From positions 99,613 through 163,612 of the forward strand of contig NZ_JABSNP010000011.1 in assembly GCF_013294115.1 (NCBI RefSeq): a stretch of 64,000 bases of DNA, written 5' to 3'. Under the pieces are notes generated by a model. That model ran no database searches. It was not told where the DNA came from and worked only from the letters and a program-made list of their open reading frames with translations. Both the position numbers and the translations under genes were made by a program. Numbering within the stretch: the first letter of the stretch is position 1; each line of letters begins with the position of its first letter. Below are positions 57,766 to 64,000 of the stretch, piece after piece. The stretch comes from Hymenobacter caeli. GTDB taxonomy: Bacteria; Bacteroidota; Bacteroidia; Cytophagales; Hymenobacteraceae.

Positions 57766-59238
57766 ATGCTCTTCAACTCCCTGCATTTTCTGGTGTTTTT
57801 CCCGGTGGTGGCCGGGCTGTACTTTGCCCTGGCCCCGCGCTGGCGCGGGCCGCTGCTGCTGGGGGCCAGCTACTACTTCTACATGAGCTGGCGGCCGGCC
57901 TACGCCCTGCTGCTGGGGGCCACCACGCTGCTCGACTACTTCAGCGGCTACCGCATGGGCCGGCTGGCCACCAAGCGGCAGCGGCGGCCTTACCTCTACC
58001 TCAGCCTGGCCAGCAATCTGGGCACGCTGTTCGTGTTCAAGTACTTCAATTTTTTCCGCGATGCCGCGGGGCAGCTGGCCGGGGCCCTGCACCTGCCCTG
58101 GGCGGCCGGGCCGGCGCTGGGCCTGCTGCTGCCGGTGGGCGTGTCGTTCTACACGTTCCAGTCGGTGGGCTACATCCTCGACGTGTACCAGGGCCGGCTG
58201 GCGGCGGAGCGCAATCTGGGGCGGTTCGCGCTGTTCGTGGCGTTTTTTCCGCAGCTCGTGGCGGGGCCCATCGAGCGCGGGGGCCACATGCTGCCGCAGT
58301 TCCGGCGGACGCACGGCTTCGATTACGCCCGCGTGGTGAGCGGGCTGCGCCTCATGGCCTGGGGCCTGTTCAAGAAAGTGGTGGTGGCCGACCGCCTGGC
58401 ATTGCTCGTCAACCCGGTGTTCAACGCCCCGCGGCAGCACGCCGCGGGGCCCCTGCTGGTGCTGGCCACGCTGGCCTTCACGTTCCAGATTTACGCCGAT
58501 TTTTCGGGCTACACGGACATGGCCCGGGGCGCGGCGCGGGTGCTGGGCTTCGAGTTCAACCTGAATTTCCGGCAGCCGTACCTGGCGGCTTCGGTGCCCG
58601 AGTTCTGGCGGCGCTGGCACATCTCGCTCTCCAGCTGGTTCCGCGACTACCTCTACATTCCGCTGGGCGGCAGCCGCGCGGGGCCCGCCCGGGCCTACGG
58701 CAACCTGCTGGTGGTGTTCCTCGTCAGCGGCCTCTGGCACGGGGCCAACTGGACGTTCCTGGTCTGGGGCGGCCTGCACGGCCTGTACCTGGTGGCCAGC
58801 ACCTGGGCCCGGCCGGCGCGGGCGTGGCTTGCGCGGGCCACCGGCCTGGCCGCCCACCCGCGGCTGCGGCGCGGGCTGGGCGTGGCCGTCACGTTTGCGC
58901 TGGTGGCCTACGCCTGGATTTTTTTTCGGGCTAATAATTTGGGCGACGCCGTATTCATCAGCCGGCACCTGGGCAGCGGCTGGGCTGGGCTGCGCGGGGC
59001 CGGCGTCGCGGCGCTGCTGCTCGAGTTCTCGCAGCACTACCGCCCCGAGCTGGCCGTGGCCGCCCTGGCCGTGGCGCTGCTGCTGGCCGTGGAGTACCTC
59101 GGCCGCCACCGCAGCCCGCAGGCCTGGGTGGCGGCCCAGCCGCTGGCCGCGCGGTGGGCGGGCTACGCAGGGCTGGCCCTGCTGATTCTGTACCTGGGCG
59201 TGTTCAACAGCACGAGCTTTATCTACTTTCAATTTTGA
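57766..59238 (+). CDS. MBOAT-family O-acyltransferase
   Basis: 490 residues, many membrane segments. Family motifs: QSVGYILDVYQG, FFPQLVAGPIERGGHMLPQF, RRWHISLSSWFRDYLYIPLG, SGLWHGANWTFLVWGGLHG with the catalytic histidine. It is the AlgI/DltB-like type that moves acyl groups (often acetyl) to extracytoplasmic polymers. Its stop TGA overlaps the next ATG (TGATG), so it is translated with a secreted partner. Likely to acetylate the surface glycan. Confidence 0.93.
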   Translation: MLFNSLHFLVFFPVVAGLYFALAPRWRGPLLLGASYYFYMSWRPAYALLLGATTLLDYFSGYRMGRLATKRQRRPYLYLSLASNLGTLFVFKYFNFFRDAAGQLAGALHLPWAAGPALGLLLPVGVSFYTFQSVGYILDVYQGRLAAERNLGRFALFVAFFPQLVAGPIERGGHMLPQFRRTHGFDYARVVSGLRLMAWGLFKKVVVADRLALLVNPVFNAPRQHAAGPLLVLATLAFTFQIYADFSGYTDMARGAARVLGFEFNLNFRQPYLAASVPEFWRRWHISLSSWFRDYLYIPLGGSRAGPARAYGNLLVVFLVSGLWHGANWTFLVWGGLHGLYLVASTWARPARAWLARATGLAAHPRLRRGLGVAVTFALVAYAWIFFRANNLGDAVFISRHLGSGWAGLRGAGVAALLLEFSQHYRPELAVAALAVALLLAVEYLGRHRSPQAWVAAQPLAARWAGYAGLALLILYLGVFNSTSFIYFQF

Positions 59239-60164
59239 TGCGCCCCGTGGCCCACCCTGTTTTTCGGTTGCTGGGGCGCCTGGCGCTGCTGGCCGGCGCG
59301 GCGCTGGCGGGGGCCCTGGCGCTGGGCCCGGTGGTGCTGCGCGGGCAGGTTGACGCGTTTTACGGCCGGTTCACCGGCCCGCCGGCGGGTTCGCTGGTGC
59401 TGGGCACGTCGCGGGCGGCGCAGGGCTTGCAGCCGGCGGTGCTGGCGGCCGGCCTGGGCGGCCGCTTCGCGGGGCCCTGGCTGAACTACGCCTTCACGCT
59501 CACCCACTCGCCCTACGGCCCGGCGTACCTGCGCAGCATCCGGCGCAAGCTGCGGCCGGACGTGAAGAACGGCCTGTTCGTGGTGGCCGTCGACCCGTGG
59601 TCGCTGTCGCTGACGGGCCCCGAGGGCACGTTTCCCGAAGATGACTCCTTCATCGGGCAGCTGCGCGACGTGAGCCAGAACCCCAACTGGGCCTACCTCG
59701 CGCACTACCAAACCAAGCCCCTCTACCGCCTGCTGCTCGACTACGCCACCGCCACCGAGCGCCTGCACCCCGACGGCTGGCTCGAAGTGCGCATCGGCAC
59801 CGACAGCGCCCAGGTGCGGGCCCGCACTGCCCAGAAGCTGCGCGACTACCGCCGCCTGGCCGCCACCCAGCACCTTTCCGCCGGCCGGCTCGGGGCCCTG
59901 CGCCAAACCATCGAATTCCTGAAACCACACGGCCGCGTGTGCGTGGTGCGCCTGCCAGTGGGCCCCGGGCTGCTCCAGCTGGAGCAAGCCTACCAGCCCG
60001 GTTTCGACCCGCTCATGCGCCGGACTGCCGCCGATTTGTCGGTGCCTTACCTTGATTACAGCGCCCAGCCCTACGCCACCACCGACGGCAACCACCTCCA
60101 GCGCGCCGCCAGCACGGCCTTCACCCAACGCCTGGCGGAAGACCTGCGCGTAATCATGCGTTAA
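59238..60164 (+). CDS. Exported SGNH-like partner of MBOAT
   Basis: 308 residues. N-terminal hydrophobic anchor (LLGRLALLAGAALAGALALG), then LVLGTSRAAQGLQPAVLAAG, in which GTSR is where the SGNH/AlgX-type block I (GxSxx) lies, and late DYSAQPYATTDGNHLQ with a DxNH-like block V (D-x-N-H). Proteins of this kind (DltD, AlgJ/AlgX-like) work outside the membrane with an MBOAT acyltransferase. The role is inferred from fold signature and coupling. Confidence 0.7.
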   Translation: MRPVAHPVFRLLGRLALLAGAALAGALALGPVVLRGQVDAFYGRFTGPPAGSLVLGTSRAAQGLQPAVLAAGLGGRFAGPWLNYAFTLTHSPYGPAYLRSIRRKLRPDVKNGLFVVAVDPWSLSLTGPEGTFPEDDSFIGQLRDVSQNPNWAYLAHYQTKPLYRLLLDYATATERLHPDGWLEVRIGTDSAQVRARTAQKLRDYRRLAATQHLSAGRLGALRQTIEFLKPHGRVCVVRLPVGPGLLQLEQAYQPGFDPLMRRTAADLSVPYLDYSAQPYATTDGNHLQRAASTAFTQRLAEDLRVIMR

Positions 60165-60200
60165 TAAAGGAGAAGGAAATAGCCACGGGGGCCGAACGCC

Positions 60201-61535
60201 TTATTCCTTCCGTAGAATGGCCGCCAGCTGTCCCGCCAGGGCCCGGCGGGCGTAGCGGCCGTGGCTGGCGGCGGGCAGGTCGAGGTTGGGGTTGATGGCC
60301 CACTGGTGCAGCAGCGCGTCAAGAGTTTCTTGCATCAGGGCGGCGTCGGCGTAGGGCAGGGCCTGGCCCGCGCCGCATTCTTGCAGCAAATTATCGGCGT
60401 CGGAGCCGGCGGGCCCCACGCACAGCACGGGCTTGTTGGCGGCCAGGTACTCGAAGATTTTGCCCGGCAGGATGCCCCGGTTGCGCGGCACGTCGGGGAT
60501 GGCCATCAGCAGCGCGGTGGCCTCCAACAGCTCGGCCACTGAGGCAGCGTGCGGCACGAAGGGCAGGTATTCGGTGACTTCGGCCAGCCCCGCCGCCTGC
60601 ACCTGGGCCCGCAGCCCGGCGCTGGCCTGGCCCACGAAGCGCAGCCGCACGGGCACGGCGGGGTGGCGGGCGGCGGCGGCGGCCAGGGCCCCCAGCAGGC
60701 CGCCGAGGTGGTACAGCTCGGTGATGGTGCCGGTGTGGGTGAGGCGGAAGCAGTCGGTGGGCGGCCGCGAGGGCTGGCGGAAGTCGGGCGCGTCGTAGCC
60801 GTTGGGCAGCACGTGGATTTTGCCCGCCGCCAGCCCCGGCAGCTTGGCCCGGAACAGCCGCTCGGTTTCCGGCGAGGTCACCAGCACGGCATCGGCCCGC
60901 GTCAATACCCGGCGCTCGTAGCGGGCGTCGAGCCAGGCGGCCAGCGGCGTGTGGTGCAGGTCCTTGTAGTAGTAGATGTCCGTCCACGGGTCGCGCATAT
61001 CCGCCAGCCAGCGCAGGCCGTGGCGCTGTTGCAGGGCCAGGCCGATGAGTTGGGTGGAGTGCGGCGGCGAGCTGGTGAGCACCGCGTCGAAGGTTTCGCC
61101 GGCGGCCAGCAGCTGCTCTACCGCGGCCAGCGCGTGCCGGTTCCAGCCCCGGCGCGGGTCGGGAATGAACAGGTTGCCGCGCACGAAGCGCAGGGCCTGC
61201 TGCACCAGCCCCGGCCGGCCCTCGTTGGCAAAGCCGCCGTAGGGCACGGCGCGGCCCGTCAACCTTTTGTAGCTCTCAAATGGCTCCGAAGTGGGCGTGC
61301 GGATGACGCGCACCCCCGCCGGCACCTCGGCTTCGAGGCTGGCGTCTCGCACCGGGTAGGTGGCCTGGGCCGCGTCCACCGTGACCACGGTAGCCTCCAC
61401 CCCAAACTCGCCGAGGTACTTCACCCATTTCAGGCAGCGCTGCACCCCCGCCCCGCCCGAGGGCGGCCAGTAGTAGGTGAGGACGAGCAGGCGGAAAGGA
61501 AGGGCTTCGGGCACGGCGGGCAGCGGCAAGGGCAA
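60201..61535 (-). CDS. GT4-family glycosyltransferase
   Basis: 444 residues, GT-B fold: LLVLTYYWPPSGGAGVQRCL, VLTSSPPHSTQLIGLAL, WLADMRDPWTDIYYYKD, VLPNGYDAPDF, FRLTHTGTITELYHLGGLLG and, for the nucleotide-sugar glutamate, RGILPGKIFEYLAANKPVLC. This is the WcaI/WbuB-like branch. The start is a TTG at 61535 only four bases after a -7 box TAGCTTTG (61547-61540); a TTG at 61529 or GTG at 61514 are alternatives. Divergent from the coiled-coil gene. Confidence 0.88.
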   Translation of the reverse strand: MPLPLPAVPEALPFRLLVLTYYWPPSGGAGVQRCLKWVKYLGEFGVEATVVTVDAAQATYPVRDASLEAEVPAGVRVIRTPTSEPFESYKRLTGRAVPYGGFANEGRPGLVQQALRFVRGNLFIPDPRRGWNRHALAAVEQLLAAGETFDAVLTSSPPHSTQLIGLALQQRHGLRWLADMRDPWTDIYYYKDLHHTPLAAWLDARYERRVLTRADAVLVTSPETERLFRAKLPGLAAGKIHVLPNGYDAPDFRQPSRPPTDCFRLTHTGTITELYHLGGLLGALAAAAARHPAVPVRLRFVGQASAGLRAQVQAAGLAEVTEYLPFVPHAASVAELLEATALLMAIPDVPRNRGILPGKIFEYLAANKPVLCVGPAGSDADNLLQECGAGQALPYADAALMQETLDALLHQWAINPNLDLPAASHGRYARRALAGQLAAILRKE

Positions 61536-61539
61536 ACCG

Positions 61540-61547
61540 CAAAGCTA
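61540..61547 (-). promoter_or_regulatory. -7 box TAGCTTTG for the GT4 gene
   Basis: Consensus TAnnTTTG four bases before TTG 61535, suggesting a leaderless mRNA or a start further in. Confidence 0.45.
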
Positions 61548-61570
61548 CGCGAACGACACGCCTGCCGCCG

Positions 61571-61578
61571 TAACTTTG
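61571..61578 (+). promoter_or_regulatory. -7 box TAACTTTG for the coiled-coil gene
   Basis: Consensus TAnnTTTG 37 bases before the ATG at 61616, divergent from the GT4 box. Confidence 0.5.
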
Positions 61579-61615
61579 GGGCCCCGCTCCCCCGCCGCGG
61601 GCCATTCCTCTGCCC

Positions 61616-62053
61616 ATGAACAACGACCAAATTAACGAGCTGCTGGCCCTGATGGGGCAGCAAATAAAGGATCAGGCCGAGCTGCGCGAAACTTCCGACC
61701 GCCGCTTCGCGCAGCTCACCGACGTGATGGTGAACGGGTTTTTGCGGCTGGAAGACCGGCTCGGGGCCCGCATCGACAATGTTTCGGCCCGGGTGGACCA
61801 CCTCACTGACCGGGTGGACCACCTCACTGACCGGGTGGACCACCTTACCGAAGAAGTGCGGGAAATCAAAGCCCAGGGCCAAGAAACCAACCGCCGCTTG
61901 GGCAACGTTTTTGAGCACACCGGCCAGCTGACCGAAACCACGCAGGCCGCCGGGCTCCGCCTGAGCCACGTGGAGGAAGCCCAGCAACCCACCAACGCCG
62001 AGCTGGACGCCCGCCTCCGGGCCGTCGAAGCCCAGCTCCGCAACGCTTCCTGA
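61616..62053 (+). CDS. Coiled-coil protein with heptad tandem repeat
   Basis: 145 residues, entirely helical and hydrophilic; an extended coiled coil (INELLALMGQQIKDQAELRE, LRLEDRLGARIDNVSARVDH). A seven-residue unit VDHLTDR repeats: three copies of RVDHLT at residues ~59-77, encoded by 21-base DNA repeats. No catalytic motif. Similar small proteins of Bacteroidota and cyanobacteria (DUF1640-like coiled coils) are scaffolds of unknown role. Confidence 0.75.
   Translation: MNNDQINELLALMGQQIKDQAELRETSDRRFAQLTDVMVNGFLRLEDRLGARIDNVSARVDHLTDRVDHLTDRVDHLTEEVREIKAQGQETNRRLGNVFEHTGQLTETTQAAGLRLSHVEEAQQPTNAELDARLRAVEAQLRNAS
61789..61844 (+). repeat. 21-base tandem repeat within the coiled-coil gene
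   Basis: Unit CGGGTGGACCACCTCACTGA(C), two exact copies and a partial third copy ending in ACCTTACC. It encodes one heptad per unit, so copy-number change alters coiled-coil length without shifting the frame. Confidence 0.85.
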
Positions 62054-62111
62054 ACCGGGTAAAATCCTGAAAATCTGTTTAATCTGTTAAAATCTGCTTA
62101 ATCTGTGGCTC
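62054..62111 (+). repeat. AATCTGTTTAATCTG word repeat before ffh
   Basis: The spacer AAAATCTGTTTAATCTGTTA and its continuation is a tandem-like series of AATCTGnTTAA words that runs to the ffh start. A related AAATCTGTCGAATCCGTGG string precedes the guaA stop at about 36800. Confidence 0.5.
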
Positions 62112-63476
62112 ATGTTCGATAACCTCTCCACCAAGCTCGACCGGGCCATCAAAACCCTCAAGGGCCAGGGCAGCATTTCCGAAATCAACGTCGCGGCCAC
62201 CATCAAGGAAATCCGCCGGGCCCTGGTCGATGCCGACGTCAACTACAAGGTGGCCAAGGACGTCACCGACCGCATCAAGGATGCTGCGATGGGCCGCGAC
62301 GTGCTCACGGCCGTCTCGCCGGGCCAGCTCATGGTCAAAATCGTGTACGACGAGCTGACCCAGCTCATGGGCGGCGAGAAGCAGGATATTGTCATCAAGG
62401 GCGACCCGGCCGTGGTGCTGCTCTCGGGCCTGCAGGGCTCGGGCAAAACCACGTTTGCCGGCAAGCTGGCCAGCTTCATCAAGAAGCAGAACCGCACCGT
62501 GCTGCTGGTGGCCTGCGACGTGTACCGCCCCGCCGCCATCGAGCAGCTGAAAGTGCTGGGCGAGCAAATCGGCGTGGAAGTGTACAGCGAGGTAGAGAAC
62601 AAGAACCCCGTCGAGATTTCGCGCAACGCCCTCGACTACGCCAAGAAAAACAACAAGAAAGTCGTCATCATCGACACCGCCGGCCGCCTGGCCGTGGACG
62701 AGCAGATGATGCGCGAGATTGAGGCCGTGAAGACGGCCATCCGGCCCAGTGAAACGCTGTTTGTGGTGGACGCCATGACCGGGCAGGACGCCGTGAACAC
62801 CGCCAAAACCTTCAACGACCGCCTGAACTTCGACGGCGTGGTGCTCACCAAGCTCGACGGCGACAGCCGCGGCGGGGCGGCCCTCAGCATCCGGGCCGTG
62901 GTGGAGAAGCCCATCAAGTTCATCTCGACGGGCGAGAAGATGGAGGCCCTGGACTTGTTCTACCCCGACCGCATGGCCCAGCGCATCCTGGGCATGGGCG
63001 ACGTGATTTCGCTTGTAGAGCGGGCCCAGCAGCAGTTCGACGAGGACGAGGCCAAGCGCATCAACGCCAAAATCCGCAAGAACCAGTTCAACTTCGACGA
63101 CTTCCTCTCGCAGCTGGATCAAATCAAGAAGATGGGCAACATCAAGGACCTGATGGGCATGATTCCGGGTATGAGCAAGGCCATGAAGGACGTCGAAATC
63201 GACGACGACGCCTTCAAGCCCGTCGAGTCCATCATCAAGAGCATGACCCGGCAGGAGCGGGCCAACCCCGACCTCATCAACGGCTCGCGCAAGCGCCGCC
63301 TGGCCAAGGGCTCGGGCACCGACATCCAGCAGGTGAACGCCCTGATGAAGCAGTTCGAGGACATGCGCAAAATGATGCGCACCATGAACAAGATGAGCCA
63401 GACCAAGGGCGGCATGGCCCAAATGGCCAAGATGATGGGCGGCCTGAAAGGGGGCCCCGGCGGTATGATGCGCTAG
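62112..63476 (+). CDS. ffh: Signal recognition particle protein Ffh
   Basis: 454 residues. N domain, G domain with P-loop LQGSGKTTFAGKLA, VACDVYRPAAIEQLKVL, IDTAGRLAVDEQMM, LTKLDGDSRGGAALSI and SIGTGEK-type FISTGEKMEALD; the M domain is methionine-rich and ends in MMGGLKGGPGGMMR. It forms the SRP with the 4.5S RNA (38446-38540) and docks with FtsY to deliver nascent inner-membrane proteins. Normal length. Confidence 0.97.
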   Translation: MFDNLSTKLDRAIKTLKGQGSISEINVAATIKEIRRALVDADVNYKVAKDVTDRIKDAAMGRDVLTAVSPGQLMVKIVYDELTQLMGGEKQDIVIKGDPAVVLLSGLQGSGKTTFAGKLASFIKKQNRTVLLVACDVYRPAAIEQLKVLGEQIGVEVYSEVENKNPVEISRNALDYAKKNNKKVVIIDTAGRLAVDEQMMREIEAVKTAIRPSETLFVVDAMTGQDAVNTAKTFNDRLNFDGVVLTKLDGDSRGGAALSIRAVVEKPIKFISTGEKMEALDLFYPDRMAQRILGMGDVISLVERAQQQFDEDEAKRINAKIRKNQFNFDDFLSQLDQIKKMGNIKDLMGMIPGMSKAMKDVEIDDDAFKPVESIIKSMTRQERANPDLINGSRKRRLAKGSGTDIQQVNALMKQFEDMRKMMRTMNKMSQTKGGMAQMAKMMGGLKGGPGGMMR

Positions 63477-63503
63477 CTCAACCGTAACTAGCTCAACCGT
63501 AAA
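63474..63503 (+). repeat. 15-base direct repeat after ffh
   Basis: CTAGCTCAACCGTAA occurs twice in a row; the first copy includes the ffh TAG stop. Confidence 0.7.
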
Positions 63504-63518
63504 CGGATTTGCAACAAA

Positions 63519-63556
63519 AACGAAACGGCCGGGAATTTTTTCCCGGCCGTTTCGTT
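63519..63556 (+). terminator. ffh terminator
   Basis: Perfect 17-base arms AACGAAACGGCCGGGAA and complement with a TTTT loop; strong GC core, symmetrical, so probably active in both directions. Confidence 0.85.
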
Positions 63557-63598
63557 ATCCCAATGTGAAAGAATAGTTTTTTAAGGTGTTTTGGTTTG

Positions 63599-63632
63599 AA
63601 AAGTCCGGCTTCTCTGAAGTCGGACTTTTTTT
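63599..63632. terminator. Second terminator downstream of ffh
   Basis: AAAAGTCCGGCTTC / GAAGTCGGACTTTTTTT with a three-base loop; A-run and T-run on both sides make it bidirectional. It would end a transcript arriving from the right on the minus strand. Confidence 0.75.
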
Positions 63633-63915
63633 ATGTTCAAAAATTCCGGCGTTTCCCGCGCCCAACGCACCGGGCAACCTAAAGCGCAACCACCCCTTGC
63701 CCGCGCCTGCCGGGCGCTTGGTCCTGACGAAAGTTGCTACATTGGGCCCCTTGACCGCCCCGAATGGTGCCGTACCACTAAATTCTTGCAACAAAACGAG
63801 CCGCTTCGGGCCGGTTCAGCCGGCTGCGGCCAGGGGTTGCAGCCGGGAGAGCGGCTCGCACAGCTTCAGTGAATGCCATGAAAAACGAACAGATCGGTGC
63901 GGTGATTAAGTAGTC
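63633..63915 (-). ncRNA. Possible small minus-strand transcript
   Basis: Between a TACTTTTG box (63926-63919, minus) and the bidirectional terminator at 63599-63632. It contains a long stem (GAGCCGCT 63798 with AGCGGCTC 63850, GGCCGG/CCGGCT inside) and a 33-codon open frame 63879-63778 (MAFTEAVRAALPAATPGRSR...). The RNA may be structural, or code for this peptide, or be neither; several GC-rich frames are open by composition. The remaining DNA to 64000 shows nothing recognisable. Confidence 0.25.
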
Positions 63916-64000
63916 ACGCAAAAGTAACCGTATAATTTTTTCCGATTCGGATTAGGACGTGTTCGATGCGTTGAAGCAAGGTGTGGTCGGATTGGTAGTC

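Noticed and set aside
57643..59232. Extension of pseB across the MBOAT gene
   Set aside because: Gln/Arg/Pro-rich shadow of the MBOAT gene; pseB promoter and Rossmann start give 57642.
61789..61844. CRISPR-like repeat
   Set aside because: Tandem units without spacers inside a coding frame.
63586..63909. Plus-strand frames of 79 and 107 codons and a minus-strand frame of 79 codons near the right edge
   Set aside because: They run across terminator hairpins, lack recognisable domains, and several overlapping frames are open owing to composition.
1..64000. tRNA or rRNA genes, riboswitches
   Set aside because: Junctions were read on both strands; no cloverleaf, rRNA segment or known aptamer core was recognised apart from the SRP RNA.

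Overview
The window looks like chromosomal DNA from a GC-rich member of the Bacteroidota, most likely Hymenobacter or a close relative (Cytophagales). Evidence: gldC, a Bacteroidota-type putative porin, start sites preceded by the Bacteroidota -7 box TAnnTTTG rather than Shine-Dalgarno sequences, several TTG/GTG starts, and protein families typical of this phylum. No transposase, phage gene, tRNA, rRNA or CRISPR array was recognised.

Layout. 1-19.3 kb: mostly housekeeping genes, largely on the minus strand: a HicB-like fragment, miaB, pabB with a TPR-like protein, an overlapping NIF3/zinc-ribbon pair, a SMUG2-like DNA glycosylase, lpxK, a porin, miaE, fumarylacetoacetase, the Fe-S factors nfu and apbC/mrp, a GH2 glycosidase, a lipoprotein and an exported protein usually mislabelled asparagine synthetase B. 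19.5-31.2 kb: ABC permease, XRE regulator, RelE/ParE-type toxin-antitoxin pair, dnaN, gldC, dcd, hemL and a large periplasmic-binding-like protein. 31.2-32.9 kb: an A/T-rich island with a stop-interrupted immunity-like gene, a frameshifted DUF433 antitoxin that lost its toxin, and another immunity-like gene. 33-41 kb: dgt, GH1-like glycosidase, SDR, guaA, the SRP RNA (ffs), fructose-6-phosphate aldolase and ftsE. 41.3-61.5 kb: surface-glycan genes. A minus-strand run from 57.6 to 44.3 kb holds a complete CMP-pseudaminic acid set (pseB, pseC, a pseG-pseH fusion, pseI, pseF), two methyltransferases, a 534-residue protein of unknown family, a putative glycosyltransferase, a NodB-type deacetylase and a Wzx-type flippase. 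A sugar aminotransferase, a Gfo/Idh dehydrogenase, an MBOAT acyltransferase with a secreted partner, and two further glycosyltransferases flank it. 61.6-64 kb: a coiled-coil protein, ffh, two terminators and a possible small RNA unit.

The most unusual signals are non-coding. (1) Two copies of a ~145-bp nested palindrome follow miaE and dgt; the central loop is inverted relative to its shoulders between the copies. (2) Three copies of a second palindrome family have arms that changed together. (3) Many gene junctions are filled by A/T-rich inverted 'word' repeats that often supply the upstream gene's stop codon. Several strong -7 boxes lie only 3-7 bases before the start codon, suggesting leaderless mRNAs.
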